Shown here: positions 53,248 to 61,929 of the stretch, piece after piece
How the letters are laid out: each line of letters starts with the position of its first letter
Numbering within the stretch: position 1 is the stretch's first letter
Assembly (NCBI RefSeq): GCF_900110275.1
Contig: NZ_FODC01000003.1
Coordinates: forward strand, 868,001 to 932,000
Length of the DNA stretch: 64,000 nucleotides
Direction of reading: 5' to 3'
Source: Duganella sp. CF517
GTDB lineage: Bacteria > Pseudomonadota > Gammaproteobacteria > Burkholderiales > Burkholderiaceae_D
Program-made: the position numbers and the translations under genes
Notes under the pieces: generated by a model
Database searches by the model: none
Told to the model about the DNA's origin: nothing
The model's input: the letters and a program-made list of their open reading frames with translations, nothing else

Positions 53248-54188
53248 AGCACCACCTCCTCGTGCCGCAGGGCCGCGCCCAGGGTCAGGAAGAAACGCTG
53301 CTGCTGCTCGACGTCCAGCAGCGCCGGCGCCTGGCTCAGATCGAATACGTCCTCCAGCCCCATCGCCTCGACCGGCATGTAGAGATTAGCCGCCAGATAC
53401 TCGTGCAAGCCCTGCGCGCCGGTCGGCGCCAGCAGCAGCTTGATCACGTTGACGTAATTGAACTGGCGGTCGAAGTGATCGAGCGAGCGCTGCAACTCCA
53501 ATGTGATTTTGTCGAATAAGGCTTGCTGCTTGTCGGTGTCCGGTTCCAGCAACTGCGGCAAGGTCACGTCGATGCGGCGCGACAGATACAGCTCGCCCTT
53601 GAAGGTGATCGTCAGCAGGCCGCCGTCGCCGTCGAACGACAGCATGGCCAGGCCCCGGCCCTCGGTTTCCAGCAGCGCCGAGATGTTCCGCTGTGCCATC
53701 TCCGGGATGTCGATGACGTTCAGTTCGATCTTCGCCTCGGCGAACAGGCCCTGGCGCGACTGGATCAACGCGTTGCGGGCGGCGATGGCGAACATCGAAT
53801 GGGCGCGCGACGGCGCGTTCGGATCGACCGGAATATCGAGCACGTCGATGGTGGCGTCGTCGACATGGAAGTCGAGCATATCCTTCAAGCGCCAGCGCAC
53901 GGCGGTCTTCAATTCATCCTGCGGGACGTTGGGCGCATCGACGGTCAGCATCTGGTATTCGCCGCCGCTCAGCATCGTGCCGAACAGGAAATTGGCGGCC
54001 TTCAAATCCTTGCTCACTTTTTCCAGCGATTCGGCGGACGGAGCGGCGTTCGACGGATAGAACGACGACAGCTCGACCACCGCCTTGGCGTCGGGCACGC
54101 GCTGCACGCGGCCAGCGCAAATGCCGTCGCGCTGGAACGAGACGGTCAGCCAGCCATCCTTTTTTTTGCTTCTTTTGAGGAATCCCAT
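53244..54188 (-). CDS. mshI: MSHA biogenesis protein MshI (PilM-like)
   Basis: A 314-residue cytoplasmic actin-like protein that recruits the PilN-like partner. It starts MGFLKRSKKKDGWLTVSF. AVRWRLKDMLDFHVDDATIDVLDIP is typical of the MshI/PilM group. It is the first gene after a 136-bp gap carrying a possible promoter, so mshI-N may have its own transcription start. Confidence 0.9.
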   Translation of the reverse strand: MGFLKRSKKKDGWLTVSFQRDGICAGRVQRVPDAKAVVELSSFYPSNAAPSAESLEKVSKDLKAANFLFGTMLSGGEYQMLTVDAPNVPQDELKTAVRWRLKDMLDFHVDDATIDVLDIPVDPNAPSRAHSMFAIAARNALIQSRQGLFAEAKIELNVIDIPEMAQRNISALLETEGRGLAMLSFDGDGGLLTITFKGELYLSRRIDVTLPQLLEPDTDKQQALFDKITLELQRSLDHFDRQFNYVNVIKLLLAPTGAQGLHEYLAANLYMPVEAMGLEDVFDLSQAPALLDVEQQQRFFLTLGAALRHEEVVL

Positions 54189-54240
54189 ACCAGCGACCTA
54201 AATGGTTACCAGCACACGAGGTTTACGCGCTAGTTGGTTG

Positions 54241-54246
54241 ATTATA
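54241..54246 (-). promoter_or_regulatory. Candidate -10 element of the mshI-N genes
   Basis: TATAAT on the minus strand 53 bp upstream of the mshI ATG, within an AT-rich 136-bp gap between mshP and mshI. The -35 is weak (GTAAAC at 17 bp). Confidence 0.4.
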
Positions 54247-54324
54247 TTCAAGTTACACCGCTCGTTTACCAAAAATTAATAGTAATGCCACAAAAATACT
54301 TACATTGTCGTGTGGCTTGTTTCT

Positions 54325-54804
54325 TTATAGCTGCGCGTCGATCCTCCGTTGCACATAATCGGGGCCGGGTGCGGTGGTGTTCGGGCAAACGCCCGTTACC
54401 GGGTCGGGCTGGTTGCACGCGACCGAGCGGACAAGTATGCTGCGGGCCGTTGGATCGTTGGCCGGCACGCCAGTGCCGTATCCAGCCGCGCGCTGGCCGC
54501 AGGTCACGGTCACGGTAAAGGAGGACAAGGTCTGCGCCGGCATCGCCATCGTGTGGGTGGCGGGGCAACCCAACGGATTGTTCGCCAGTCCGCCGCCGGT
54601 CCGCAGGCTGACATACAACGCCCATTCGATACCCGCGCGCGCCGCCTGATAGGCGCGCGCGCCCTGCTCGTCCTGCGTGGCCGCGCTTTGCTGCGAGGTC
54701 GTCAGCGACACCACCGCCACCGCCAGCCCGGCGAGCACCACCAACAGGAAGATGGCGGTCACCAGCGCGACCCCGCCCGATTTGCGTGTCATCCTGCGCG
54801 TCAT
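54325..54804 (-). CDS. mshP: MSHA biogenesis protein MshP (prepilin-like)
   Basis: A 159-residue protein with a hydrophobic segment at residues about 12-33 (GGVALVTAIFLLVVLAGLAVAVVSL), the MshP/PilX-type start. Cysteines in the C-terminal half (NPLGCPATH, VTCGQR, VACNQ, GVCPN) suggest disulfides. The ATG overlaps the mshO stop (ATGA). It is the last gene of the pilin part of the cluster. Confidence 0.87.
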   Translation of the reverse strand: MTRRMTRKSGGVALVTAIFLLVVLAGLAVAVVSLTTSQQSAATQDEQGARAYQAARAGIEWALYVSLRTGGGLANNPLGCPATHTMAMPAQTLSSFTVTVTCGQRAAGYGTGVPANDPTARSILVRSVACNQPDPVTGVCPNTTAPGPDYVQRRIDAQL

Positions 54805-55739
54805 GGCGTATTGTCCACGTGAATCTGGTGGGTCAGCGTGACCGTTTCCAAACCGTTTGCAGCGCCTGGGCTGGCTCGCCCCAGGACCAGCGTCAACCCG
54901 ATCAACGCGCTCTGCCGGCTGGCTACCGTGCCGATGGTGAAGGTGCAAGCGACAACGTTATTGGCCAGCATGCGACCAGCCGCAGCCGTCGGCTGCGGCT
55001 GTACAGCGGCGAAATTGGCGGCGACAAACCGGGTCAGGGTGCCGCTGCCGTTGGCCTGGCCGTCGCAGCGGAACGTGACCGGCGTGGTGACAACCTGGAA
55101 CCGCTGGTCGGGCGAAGGATTTTGCGGTGCGAGGGCATACGGATTTTTGCCGTTGTTGGCGGGCTCTCCCGCTGCCGCGCTTTCGTAGGAGATCGTGCGG
55201 TTGGCGATGTTCATACCAGTGACGAGCGCCAGATTATCGCGGTTATAGGCATCCGCGTTGACGAAGCCGGGGCCGAGATTGTAGATGGCGATATAGCTGG
55301 AGCCCGTCTGCGCCAAAGCCGGCATGGGCCCGATCACGTTGAACGGCGCGGCGACCGGGTTCGTGAAGCTCAGCGGGCTAGCGGCACTGCCAGGGTTGTC
55401 CTCCATCGCCAGGTACTTCCCGCCCGAGACGGTGGGGATGAACTCGAGCCACCAGACATTGCCGACGACCGTGAGGCGTACGCTGTTGGGCAACGCCGAA
55501 CGTAGTTCACGCGCCATGCGGCGCAGCGCCAGATCGGCGGCGTCGCTCACCTCCGCGCGCGCGGCCGCGTCGGTGTAATTTTGCACGGGCCTGCGGATGA
55601 ACAACACCATGATACCGGCCAGTATCCCGGTAATGACCATGACGACGACCGCCTCCACCAGCGTGAAACCGCGCTGCGGAGGCGTCGAACGCGGGTAGCG
55701 TCGCGGGTTGGTCGTCACGGCGTTAATTGTTCGGCGCAT
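54801..55739 (-). CDS. mshO: MSHA biogenesis protein MshO (minor pilin)
   Basis: A 312-residue prepilin. A long basic leader ends at the cleavage site G/FTLVEAVVVMVITGILAG near residue 24. The C-terminal globular part is large for a minor pilin, with a Cys pair (FRCDGQANG and VVACTFTIG). The ATG at 55739 overlaps the mshD end by 17 bp; a GTG at 55718 is an alternative. Confidence 0.86.
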   Translation of the reverse strand: MRRTINAVTTNPRRYPRSTPPQRGFTLVEAVVVMVITGILAGIMVLFIRRPVQNYTDAAARAEVSDAADLALRRMARELRSALPNSVRLTVVGNVWWLEFIPTVSGGKYLAMEDNPGSAASPLSFTNPVAAPFNVIGPMPALAQTGSSYIAIYNLGPGFVNADAYNRDNLALVTGMNIANRTISYESAAAGEPANNGKNPYALAPQNPSPDQRFQVVTTPVTFRCDGQANGSGTLTRFVAANFAAVQPQPTAAAGRMLANNVVACTFTIGTVASRQSALIGLTLVLGRASPGAANGLETVTLTHQIHVDNTP

Positions 55740-56367
55740 AGCGGGTACGGAAACCGTCCAGGCGGATAACATCGTTGGGGCCGCCGTATCTGGTGATGAT
55801 TGTAATTTGCAGCACCTCAAGCGAAGTGGCGGAATCGATCCTAAGGTTGGCCGGGCCAGCCGTCGGCCCCAACGGCGCACCGGCCGGGACCAGGTTCAGC
55901 GTCACGGTCGTGGTGATCGGCCCCAGCGAGCTGTTGCCCATCTGGTTCAGTGCCGCATCCCGCCCGAGCGCACGGAGGTTGACATCGGTGTCGACGCCGT
56001 TTACGGCGAACGTATGCTCCTCGGCGTTGAGCGCGGTGGCGTAGTCGGCCACGTTTTCGTAAGGACGGGCCATGCCCGCCGGGCGCGGACGAACCGCGAC
56101 GGCATTGGCCGGAGTGGAACAGCCGTTCTGATCGGTCGCGGTGGATTCATTGGCGTCACCCGGCACACAGAACGTGAAGCGGGCCAGTTGCACCTCTTCC
56201 ATAAACGCTTCGGCGATCAGCATCGCCTGCTTGCGGCGCAACGGGTCGGCGCTGGCCTTGGCGCCAATGTTCAGAACGCCGATGATGCCGGCGGCGGCAA
56301 CCCCCATGATCACCATGAACAGCACCAGTTCGATGAGGGTCAGACCGCGCTGATGCTTAGCGAACAT
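55723..56367 (-). CDS. mshD: MSHA biogenesis protein MshD (minor pilin)
   Basis: A 214-residue prepilin with a short leader and cleavage site RG/LTLIELVLFMVIMGVAAAGI. The two cysteines (FTFCVPGD and NGCSTP) probably form the disulfide. Its start overlaps the 3' end of mshC by 11 bp. It occupies the canonical mshD place between mshC and mshO. Confidence 0.87.
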   Translation of the reverse strand: MFAKHQRGLTLIELVLFMVIMGVAAAGIIGVLNIGAKASADPLRRKQAMLIAEAFMEEVQLARFTFCVPGDANESTATDQNGCSTPANAVAVRPRPAGMARPYENVADYATALNAEEHTFAVNGVDTDVNLRALGRDAALNQMGNSSLGPITTTVTLNLVPAGAPLGPTAGPANLRIDSATSLEVLQITIITRYGGPNDVIRLDGFRTRYAPNN

Positions 56368-56941
56368 AGCCGGTCTCGGCTTCCACCGTGAACTGGTAAA
56401 CGCTGGCGCCGCTGGTCACGGTCAACGTCAGCGGCTGGAATGTCGACGCGCCATCGACGTCGTTGGTGTTGTACGGACGGCCCATACGGTCGAAAAACAA
56501 GCCGCCGGAGCCAACCCCGGTCACCGCCACGTTTGGGGGCGTGCCTTCGCACATCCAGCTGGCAATATAATTGCCCCCCAGGACGCAGGCGGCGCGGGTG
56601 GCGGTGCTGCCACTGTTGCTTCCGCCGGGCGCGAACGCGAGCGCTGCCGCGTTATTGCACGCGGCGTTAAAGCAGACAGCGAAGTTGGTTGGCGTGAAGC
56701 GCACGAAGACGAGTCGATTCTGCGCAATGGCGAGTTTTTGGGCGGAGCGGATGATGGACTTGGCACGATCCGAATAGGCGCGGCCGGCAAAAATATCGCC
56801 ATCAAAAAAACGCGACGCGCCGATCGCGCCGAGTATGCCCATGACAACGATCACCGTCACAAGCTCAACCATTGTAAAGCCAGCGTCGATGGGGCGTCCG
56901 GCGGCGCCGGCAAAGCGGCGCCGATCGTGATGGCGAGTCAA
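56357..56941 (-). CDS. mshC: MSHA biogenesis protein MshC (minor pilin)
   Basis: A 194-residue prepilin with cleavage site AG/FTMVELVTVIVVMGILGAIG and a relatively long basic leader (about 21 residues). The globular domain has four cysteines (VCFNAACNN, AACVLGG, WMCEG). Canonical position between mshA and mshD. Confidence 0.87.
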   Translation of the reverse strand: MTRHHDRRRFAGAAGRPIDAGFTMVELVTVIVVMGILGAIGASRFFDGDIFAGRAYSDRAKSIIRSAQKLAIAQNRLVFVRFTPTNFAVCFNAACNNAAALAFAPGGSNSGSTATRAACVLGGNYIASWMCEGTPPNVAVTGVGSGGLFFDRMGRPYNTNDVDGASTFQPLTLTVTSGASVYQFTVEAETGYVR

Positions 56942-56967
56942 AGCGACACCGGCCGGACGTTATGTCT

Positions 56968-57498
56968 TTACTGACAGTCGGAGACGGGAGGGGTGTTGGT
57001 GATGATCGGCGCGACGTTGGCGCCAGTCGACTCGGTATACATCACGTAGCACTTCAACCCGGTTGCGGTACCGGCGATGCTCTTGGGCTGTATCGCAACC
57101 GAACCCGTTCCCACCGCAGGGTTGTTGGCGCTGAGGGCGGTACCGGCGGGAAGGATCGCGTAGTCCGAATTGCTCAGGCCAGCAGCGGCGGCGATACCCG
57201 TTGCGGACGGATACCCGTTGGCCATGGCCACGCTGACACCCTCCATCGGCATGGCGTTGCTGACGACGATCGCGGGATTGATCAAGACCTGGCCGTGAGC
57301 CAGCGACGCCGCGGAAGACATTGCTCCGCGCGCGGCCCCGATGGAAGCGGCGCGGGCATCACCGGCCAGGTTGGTAAACCGTGGCAACGCGGTCGCCGCC
57401 AGAATGCCAAGGATCACAATCACGACGATCAGTTCGATCAGCGTGAAGCCCGACTGGGCTGCTGGTTTACGGAATGCGCTCATCGCTGCCTTGTTCAT
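56968..57498 (-). CDS. mshA: MSHA major pilin-like protein MshA
   Basis: A 176-residue type IV prepilin with leader [17 protein letters not shown] and cleavage [55 protein letters not shown] follows, as in MSHA pilins, and the C-terminus has a Cys pair (KCYVMYT and DCQ). GGAGAAG precedes the ATG at 57498, a strong SD as expected of the major subunit. It could be MshB if another major pilin exists elsewhere. Confidence 0.9.
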   Translation of the reverse strand: MNKAAMSAFRKPAAQSGFTLIELIVVIVILGILAATALPRFTNLAGDARAASIGAARGAMSSAASLAHGQVLINPAIVVSNAMPMEGVSVAMANGYPSATGIAAAAGLSNSDYAILPAGTALSANNPAVGTGSVAIQPKSIAGTATGLKCYVMYTESTGANVAPIITNTPPVSDCQ

Positions 57499-57551
57499 TT
57501 TCACTTCTCCAGGTCGTCCATGTAGTTGAAGAAAGACCGCGCAACAGTGCA

Positions 57552-58091
57552 TCAATCTTTCGCTTGCTCGAAGGCCACACCGAGGGCTTCTGGTGCGCCT
57601 GGCGGCTTGGCGGGGCGGTGGGGCAAGCGAAGTAATTTTACCTTGAATTTCAAACGTTTCGTTGAGGCATCTAAAAATCCGCTGCGAAGATTTAACAAAT
57701 AAACCACCGATTTGTCACGTCGATCGAAGCACCAATTCCCGGCACCGATGTCGGCGTCGCTTGGGGAAAAGTATTCGCCGGCGTAATTGGCCGGCTTATC
57801 TTTCAACCAATCAAACGGATTTTGTTCGGCCAAAATCGTTAAATCTATCGTTCCACCGGGCAATTTCCCATGCGCAACCTTAATTTCTAAGGCGGTGCGC
57901 AAGTGCGCGACCGTCACGCGCATGGCGGCCTCATCCGCCTCGCCGTGGTAACGCCAAATCCGATGCAGCAGAACCGTGGTCAAGATGCCCACGATTACGA
58001 GGACCGACGCAAATTCCAGCAAGCCAACGCCGCGTTGTTTCTGCGTCACAAATGTTGGTAAGAAAATCACCACACGCCTCGTTTCCGGCAT
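57552..58091 (-). CDS. MshF-like prepilin-type protein of the MSHA cluster
   Basis: A 179-residue protein. Residues about 20-45 form a prepilin-like start, [22 protein letters not shown]. The later part, with [33 protein letters not shown] and [17 protein letters not shown], fits the MshF position and style. It lies between mshG and mshA, where mshF (or mshB) occurs in other species. The ATG overlaps the mshG stop (TGATG). The 3' half is clearly AT-richer than its neighbours. Confidence 0.75.
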   Translation of the reverse strand: MPETRRVVIFLPTFVTQKQRGVGLLEFASVLVIVGILTTVLLHRIWRYHGEADEAAMRVTVAHLRTALEIKVAHGKLPGGTIDLTILAEQNPFDWLKDKPANYAGEYFSPSDADIGAGNWCFDRRDKSVVYLLNLRSGFLDASTKRLKFKVKLLRLPHRPAKPPGAPEALGVAFEQAKD

Positions 58092-59320
58092 CACTTATGC
58101 AAGGCGGCCTTGCCCAAGTCCCAGATCGGCAGGAAGATCCCCAGCGCCAGCACCAACACCAATATGCCGAGGAACACGATCAGGATAGGCTCGATCTGCG
58201 CCGACAACGTTTTGAGCTCGTAATCGACCTCGCGCTCGTACATTTGCGCGATCTCGTCCATCAAATCGTCGATCGAACCGCTTTCCTCGCCCACCGCGAT
58301 CATCTGCAGCACGACCGGCGTGAACACCCCGGCCGCCGCCGCCGTGCGCAAAATGCTGTCGCCGCGCTCGACGCCATCGCGCATCTGCTCGACGCGCGCG
58401 CACAGGTAGGCGTTGTCCACCGTCTGCGACACCACCGTCAACCCTTGCACGATCGGTACGCCGCTGCGGTTGGAGAGCGCGAAGCTGCGGGCGAAGCGCG
58501 CCATCGTGGCCTTCAGGATGATCTTGCCCGCGACCGGAATCTTCAGCTTGAACTTGTCCCACTGATACAAGCCGCGCTGCGTGCCGACCCAGGCGCGGAA
58601 GCCGAACACGCCGGCCACGACCGCCACCACCATCATCGGCCAGTAGCGCACCGTAAAGTCGGAAGTGGCGATCAATATCCGGGTCATCAGCGGCAACTCG
58701 GCATGCAGCGATTTGAACACGCCGACAAACGCCGGTATCACGAACATATTGACCACGACCATCGCCGCCGCCATGGCCATCAGCACGAAACTGGGATAGC
58801 GGGTCGCCGTCTTGACGCGCTCGCGCATGTCGCGGTCGAACTCGAGGTGATCGAACAGGCGCAGGAACACTTCCTCCAGCCGCCCGGTCATCTCCCCGAC
58901 CCGGACCATCGACAAATAAAACGGCGAAAACACGTCCGGATGGCGGCGCATGGCGGCCGACAGCTCGCGTCCCGAATCGAGCGACTCGCGCAAATCCTTG
59001 ATGACCTTGCCGAAAGACTTGCTGACCGCCGACTCCTGCAAGCCCGCCAGTCCGCGCATGATCGGCACGCCGGACTTGAGCAGCGTATACAACTGGCGGC
59101 TGAACAGTTGCACGTCCATCGACGTGACCTTCTTCTCCAGCAACCGCGACAGCCAGCTCTCGCCGCTGGCGGCGACCGCCTTTTGCGTGACGGTGATCTC
59201 GATCGGCGTCACGCCCGTATTGAACAGTTGATCGGCGACGGCGCCGCTGTCCGGCCCCTCCAGCACGCCTTGCATCAATTCGCCGCGCGCGTTGCGGGCC
59301 TTATAGGCGAAGAACGGCAC
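58091..59320 (-). CDS. mshG: MSHA pilus platform protein MshG (GspF/PilC family)
   Basis: A 409-residue polytopic inner-membrane protein with two T2SSF domains (LFSRQLYTLLKSGVPIMRGLAGLQES and RFARSFALSNRSGVPIVQGL) and three membrane segments. It forms the base on which the ATPase acts. The start is a GTG at 59320, one base after the mshE stop. Confidence 0.95.
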   Translation of the reverse strand: MPFFAYKARNARGELMQGVLEGPDSGAVADQLFNTGVTPIEITVTQKAVAASGESWLSRLLEKKVTSMDVQLFSRQLYTLLKSGVPIMRGLAGLQESAVSKSFGKVIKDLRESLDSGRELSAAMRRHPDVFSPFYLSMVRVGEMTGRLEEVFLRLFDHLEFDRDMRERVKTATRYPSFVLMAMAAAMVVVNMFVIPAFVGVFKSLHAELPLMTRILIATSDFTVRYWPMMVVAVVAGVFGFRAWVGTQRGLYQWDKFKLKIPVAGKIILKATMARFARSFALSNRSGVPIVQGLTVVSQTVDNAYLCARVEQMRDGVERGDSILRTAAAAGVFTPVVLQMIAVGEESGSIDDLMDEIAQMYEREVDYELKTLSAQIEPILIVFLGILVLVLALGIFLPIWDLGKAALHK

Positions 59321-59321
59321 G

Positions 59322-61028
59322 TCAATCCTCGATCTGGTTACTGATGCGCATCGCTTCCGACACCGTCGTGCGGCCCTGCACCACCAGCTGCACCGCGTGC
59401 CGGCGCAGGGTTTCGCCGGCCATCTGCGCCGCCGCCACCTTCAGGAAGTGGGCCGGATCGGGATCGTTGGCGGCGTCGACCACCGCCCGCGTCATCTCCA
59501 GCAACTCGTAGACGCCGGTACGGCCCCGATAGCCCATGCCGTTGCAATGCGAACAGCCCTTGCCATGGAAATAACGCGCCTTGTCCACCTTGTCGTTCAG
59601 TTCCAAGCTCAGCCACTCACGCTCGGGCGGCGTCGGCTCGTATGGCGTGGTGCAGCTTTCGCAGATCATGCGCACCAGCCGCTGCGCCAGCACCGCCTGC
59701 AGCGAGCTGCCGACCATGTAGCGCGGCACGCCCATGTCCATCAGCCGCAGCGGCGTGCTCATCGCATCGTTGGTGTGCAAGGTCGACAACACCAGGTGAC
59801 CGGTCATGGCGGCGCGCAGGCCGATTTGCGCGGTTTCCTGGTCGCGCATCTCGCCGACGAGCACGATGTCCGGGTCTTGCCGCAGCGCCGAGCGCAGCAC
59901 GCGCGCGAAGTTCAGGTCGATCTTGTCGTTGACCTGCACCTGGTTGATGCCGGCCAGCCGGTATTCGACCGGGTCTTCGACGGTGATCAGCTTTTTCTCG
60001 ACCGAGTTCAGTTCCGACAGCGCGCAGTACAAGGTGGTGGTCTTGCCGCTACCGGTCGGCCCGGTCACCAGCACCAGGCCGTTCGGACGCTGGATGATGG
60101 CGCGGAATTTTTCCACCAGCCCGCGCGGCATGCCGATGGCGTCGAGCCGCAACTGGGCGCCGCCCTGGCTCAGCAGACGCATCACGACCGATTCGCCGTA
60201 CTGGGTCGGCATGGTCGAGATCCGCACGTCGATGCGCTGGTTGCGCACCCGCACGGCGAAGCGGCCGTCCTGCGGCAGCCGCTTTTCCGAGATATCCAGG
60301 TCGGACATCAGCTTCAGGCGCAGCGCCAGCGACGGTGCGATCTTGATATCGGTCTCGGTTTGCAGGTGCAGCACGCCGTCGATGCGGAAGCGGATTTGCA
60401 GCCGTCCCTCCTGCGGTTCGATATGGATGTCGGAGGCGCGCACCTGGGCGGCGTCGTCGAACACCGACTGCAGCAGCTTGACGATGGGCGCCTCTTCCAG
60501 GTTCGGATTGGCCGCCGCCAGCGCGCCGAAGTCGACCGAGACGTCGCCGATGTCCTGCTCCAGCTCGCGCGCCAGGTCCGAGATGTCCTCGGTGCGGCGG
60601 TAGATGCGGTCGATGACGGCCAGCACCTCGGTCTCGTTGACGACGGCCAGCTCGATGCTCTGTTTGACGATGCGGGCGATCTCGTCGTACGCGAACAGGT
60701 CGGTCGGGTCGGACATGCCCACCAGCAGCACGCCGCGCCGGTCCTCCAGCACCAGCGCGCGGAAGCGCCGCGCCTGCGTCTCCGGCAGCATGCGGACGAT
60801 CTCGGGATTGACGTTGAAAAACTTCAGGTTCAGGTACGGGATGCTGAGCTGGCGCGCCAGCGCGTTGGCGATCTGCTCCTCGGTGACATAGCCGTTCTCG
60901 ATGAACACGCGGCCGAGCTTGCGCCCGCTGCGCTTTTGCTCGGTCAACGCCAGCCCCAGTTGTTCTTCCGACAGCAGCTTTTGCTGTACGAGAATTTCTC
61001 CCAGCCTGACTTTCTCCGGCCTTGCCAT
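59322..61028 (-). CDS. mshE: MSHA pilus extension ATPase MshE, c-di-GMP-binding
   Basis: A 568-residue hexameric ATPase that powers pilus extension. The N-terminus carries two tandem MshEN motifs: RLGEILVQQKLLSEEQLGL with LxxxLxxQ spacing, then KLGRVFIENGYVTEEQIAN, the arrangement that binds c-di-GMP in Vibrio MshE. The ATPase core has Walker A GPTGSGKTT, then Asp and His boxes (DPDIVLVGEMRD, STLHTNDA) and a CxxC zinc site (CESC and CSHCNG). The ATG at 61028 has AAGGAG upstream. It heads the msh minus-strand series. Confidence 0.96.
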   Translation of the reverse strand: MARPEKVRLGEILVQQKLLSEEQLGLALTEQKRSGRKLGRVFIENGYVTEEQIANALARQLSIPYLNLKFFNVNPEIVRMLPETQARRFRALVLEDRRGVLLVGMSDPTDLFAYDEIARIVKQSIELAVVNETEVLAVIDRIYRRTEDISDLARELEQDIGDVSVDFGALAAANPNLEEAPIVKLLQSVFDDAAQVRASDIHIEPQEGRLQIRFRIDGVLHLQTETDIKIAPSLALRLKLMSDLDISEKRLPQDGRFAVRVRNQRIDVRISTMPTQYGESVVMRLLSQGGAQLRLDAIGMPRGLVEKFRAIIQRPNGLVLVTGPTGSGKTTTLYCALSELNSVEKKLITVEDPVEYRLAGINQVQVNDKIDLNFARVLRSALRQDPDIVLVGEMRDQETAQIGLRAAMTGHLVLSTLHTNDAMSTPLRLMDMGVPRYMVGSSLQAVLAQRLVRMICESCTTPYEPTPPEREWLSLELNDKVDKARYFHGKGCSHCNGMGYRGRTGVYELLEMTRAVVDAANDPDPAHFLKVAAAQMAGETLRRHAVQLVVQGRTTVSEAMRISNQIED

Positions 61029-61086
61029 ACCTGCTCCTTGATGAGACAACCCGCGCGGCGATGATGCCACACGACAACTTGCGGCC

Positions 61087-61116
61087 ATTCTAGTGCAGAT
61101 TACCCCACTTCCCCAA
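61087..61116 (-). promoter_or_regulatory. Candidate sigma-70 promoter of the mshE operon
   Basis: On the minus strand TTGGGG and TAGAAT are separated by 18 bp; the -10 lies 59 bp upstream of the mshE ATG. The -35 matches only TTG. Confidence 0.45.
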
Positions 61117-61207
61117 TGCCAAGCTCGCCTTTCCGCACAGGATGTCGCTTTCTTCGCACGAATGCGCTACAGTTGTGGTTCGTTTCCTGTCGCCACTATT
61201 CCCTTTC

Positions 61208-61924
61208 ATGACCGTACCCGCCCTGCGCTTGCAACAAGTGGTTCAACGCTATGGCCACACCAGCGTCTTGCGGGGCGTGAATCTGGAACTGCAACCGGGC
61301 GAATGCTTCGGCCTGGTGGGCGTCAACGGCGCCGGCAAAACCAGCCTGATCAAATGCGTGCTCGATTTTTGCGCGCTCGACGGCGGCAGCATCGACATCT
61401 TCGGGCAGCCGCACCACCGCCCCGCCAGCCGCCGGCCGCTCGGCTTCCTGCCGGAACGCTTCACGCCGCCGTACTACCTGACCGGCGCCGACTTCATCCG
61501 CTATCTGCTGACCTTGCAAGGCCTGCGTTACGACGCCGCCGACGTCCACGCGATGATGCGCGCGCTCGACCTCGACCCCGACGCGCTCACGCGCACCGTG
61601 CGCGGCTATTCCAAAGGCATGACGCAAAAGTTGGGTCTGGCCGCCTGCCTGCTCGCGCGCAAGCCCCTGTATATACTGGACGAGCCGATGAGCGGCCTCG
61701 ACCCGAAGGCCCGCGCGCTGTTGAAACAACAACTGCGCAGCCTGCACCGCGCCGGCAGCACCTTGTTCCTGACCTCGCACGCGCTGGCCGATGTCGACGA
61801 GCTGTGCGACCGCATGGCCATCCTGCACGACGGCCAGATCCGCTTTACCGGCACGCCGGCCGCGTGCCGCGACCAATACGGCGCGGACAGCCTCGAACAA
61901 GCGTTCCTGGCCTGCATCGCGTGA
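61208..61924 (+). CDS. ABC transporter ATP-binding protein (no permease in view)
   Basis: A 238-residue ABC ATPase. Walker A is GVNGAGKTSL, the signature YSKGMTQKLGLAACLL and Walker B LYILDEPMSGLD, with His loop LTSHALADVDEL. The KGM signature variant is typical of exporters of the CcmA/YhaQ-like, drug or polysaccharide group. The ATG at 61208 (MTVPALRLQQV) matches the domain boundary. Its stop overlaps an in-frame GTG of the next gene (GTGA). No permease gene is adjacent in the window, which is unusual. Confidence 0.85.
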   Translation: MTVPALRLQQVVQRYGHTSVLRGVNLELQPGECFGLVGVNGAGKTSLIKCVLDFCALDGGSIDIFGQPHHRPASRRPLGFLPERFTPPYYLTGADFIRYLLTLQGLRYDAADVHAMMRALDLDPDALTRTVRGYSKGMTQKLGLAACLLARKPLYILDEPMSGLDPKARALLKQQLRSLHRAGSTLFLTSHALADVDELCDRMAILHDGQIRFTGTPAACRDQYGADSLEQAFLACIA

Positions 61925-61929
61925 GCAGC

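Noticed and set aside
61093..61929. Long N-terminal extension of the ExeA-like ATPase covering the ABC ATPase gene in another frame
   Set aside because: The extension is a shadow of the ABC gene; homology to ExeA/MshM begins at MYQSHF.
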